Assembly (NCBI GenBank): GCA_025354065.1
Contig: JANXNM010000857.1
Location: 1 to 6,283 of the forward strand
Reading direction: 5' to 3'
Source of the DNA: Synechococcales cyanobacterium 340R_concoct_173_sub
GTDB taxonomy: Bacteria; Cyanobacteriota; Cyanobacteriia; Leptolyngbyales; Leptolyngbyaceae
Length of the DNA stretch: 6,283 bases
Shown: positions 5,373 through 6,283 of the stretch, one piece after another
Numbering within the stretch: the stretch's first letter is position 1
Layout: each line of letters opens with the position of its first letter
The notes under the pieces: model-generated
Told to the model about the DNA's origin: nothing
Databases searched by the model: none
What the model saw: the letters and a program-made list of their open reading frames with translations, nothing else
Program-made: the position numbers and the translations under genes

Positions 5373-6125
5373 TTACGCCGTAACGTTTGCTGAGATCTTC
5401 GCGGTTGCGATCGATTCTACTAAGCTACGGACGACTGCAATCATGGCAATCTCGCTGTTGAGTTGATGAATGGCCGATCCAACCCCAACGCCTGCTGCAC
5501 CGGATGCGATCGCCAAAGGAGCTGTGACACTGGAAATTCCTGAGGCACAAAGCACAGGCACCGACACCGCACGGGAAATTTCGTATGCGGCAGCTAGAGT
5601 GGGTGCAGCTTTTTCGATTAAGCCCAAAACACCTGCACTCGTTGGAGCCGAGGACGTACCGCCTTCAGTTTGAATCACATCTGCACCCGCATCGACCAAG
5701 GCTTCAGCCAAAGCGACTTGCTCGGATAATGCCAAAACGTGAGGGACCGTGACCGACAGCATCACCGTTGGCAGCAATGCACGAGTTTTGCGGGTGAGTT
5801 CTAGAACTTCCGCTGCGCCAAAGGTCCGGCCTTGTGCGTAGAAGCTATCGAAGTTGCCGATTTCAATCAAGTCTGCGCCTGCATCAATGGCCATGACAAA
5901 AAGTTCTGGGTCTACGGCGGAAACACACACAGGAAGGCTGGTTGTCGCTTTAGCCATCCGAATTAAGTCGGCATCTGCTGCAATGTCCACAAAGGTCGCG
6001 CCGCCGAGTTCCGCTGCTTTAATGACCGCTGCAACATTAGTACGATCGAAATTTTGCAGTCCGCTAATTACCTTGAGGGCAGTGCGATCGGTGAGGGCGC
6101 GGTGGAGTGAAGGAAGAAGGGTCAT
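5373..6125 (-). CDS. ycf23: DUF561 / Ycf23 family protein, predicted TIM barrel
   Basis: The 250-residue protein belongs to the Ycf23 (DUF561) family of cyanobacteria and red-lineage plastids, whose biochemical role is not established to my knowledge. The sequence reads as a (beta/alpha)8 barrel. Conserved blocks include ALKVISGLQNFD (16-27), GGATFVDIAAD (41-51), LPVCVSAVDPELF (64-76), AGADLIEIGNFDSFYAQGRTF (82-102), LSVTVPHVLAL (123-133), DVIQTEGGTSS (149-159) and VPVLCASGISSVTAPLAIASGAAGVGVGSAI (189-219). The last block resembles the C-terminal phosphate-binding loops of barrel enzymes, so a phosphorylated ligand is plausible. ATG 6123-6125 is chosen because family similarity starts there. 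An in-frame TTG 38 codons upstream would add a Cys/Arg-rich stretch unlike the family. No good Shine-Dalgarno sequence is seen. The 158 bp upstream show only weak promoter-like boxes (TTTACA...TAAAAT with a 19-bp spacer). The gene is separated from the Rrf2-cysK unit by a palindromic repeat. Confidence 0.88.
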   Translation of the reverse strand: MTLLPSLHRALTDRTALKVISGLQNFDRTNVAAVIKAAELGGATFVDIAADADLIRMAKATTSLPVCVSAVDPELFVMAIDAGADLIEIGNFDSFYAQGRTFGAAEVLELTRKTRALLPTVMLSVTVPHVLALSEQVALAEALVDAGADVIQTEGGTSSAPTSAGVLGLIEKAAPTLAAAYEISRAVSVPVLCASGISSVTAPLAIASGAAGVGVGSAIHQLNSEIAMIAVVRSLVESIATAKISANVTA

Positions 6126-6283
6126 AGGAAATCCATAGGTATAACGGTCTAGCCATTTTAGAGCCTCAGGGCAACAGGCTGTAAACTCTACCCAAAAGAA
6201 ATTCCGATGTCTCTTCCTACTTGCGATCGTAGCCCTCAAGTTAATGTTCTATACACATTCAGATCCGCACCCGATCGTAGGTT

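Noticed and set aside
5470..6138. Open frames on the plus strand opposite ycf23, rich in Ala, Pro and Ser.
   Set aside because: Their composition mirrors the Ala/Gly-rich codons of the conserved gene on the other strand; no independent evidence of coding.
6126..6239. A 38-residue N-terminal extension of the Ycf23 protein from a TTG codon.
   Set aside because: It is Cys/Arg-rich and unlike the family; the ATG at 6123-6125 gives the usual length and start.

Overview
The window is from a cyanobacterium. Two things show this: an extreme density of the HIP1 core CGATCG (I counted about 26 copies, with three full GCGATCGC octamers), and the gene set, which includes a Ycf23/DUF561 protein otherwise known from cyanobacteria and algal plastids. 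No transposase, phage gene, CRISPR array, tRNA or rRNA is visible. The genus cannot be fixed from this sequence alone.

Layout, left to right. Positions 2-1123 (+) hold the 3' part of an outer-membrane TpsB/ShlB-FhaC-type beta-barrel transporter, cut by the window edge. It converges on gcvT (1198-2295, -), the aminomethyltransferase of the glycine cleavage system. A 107-bp divergent gap separates gcvT from a stand-alone RibD C-terminal-domain reductase (2403-3065, +). After 72 bp comes a small membrane-anchored SH3b protein (3138-3620, +). Its ribosome binding site can be paired into a 12-bp stem with sequence about 40 nt upstream. A strong hairpin (3647-3685) separates this gene from the convergent cysK.

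The right half is all on the minus strand. In transcription order it holds a Ycf23/DUF561 TIM-barrel protein (6125-5373), a 274-bp spacer, an Rrf2-family regulator (5098-4667), and, 32 bp further on, cysK (4634-3696). The spacer carries a 121-bp imperfect palindromic repeat with three tandem 18-bp units in its centre.

The most interesting arrangement is the Rrf2 regulator directly upstream of cysK. The regulator lacks the IscR-type iron-sulfur ligands. It ends in Tyr-Tyr-Ile, and a C-terminal isoleucine is the feature by which serine acetyltransferase docks into the CysK active site. This suggests a cyanobacterial analogue of the Firmicutes CymR-CysK cysteine-sensing complex, encoded as a two-gene operon. 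Metabolically, gcvT (photorespiratory glycine to serine flux) and cysK (O-acetylserine to cysteine) belong to connected parts of serine/sulfur metabolism, but they are not in one transcription unit here.
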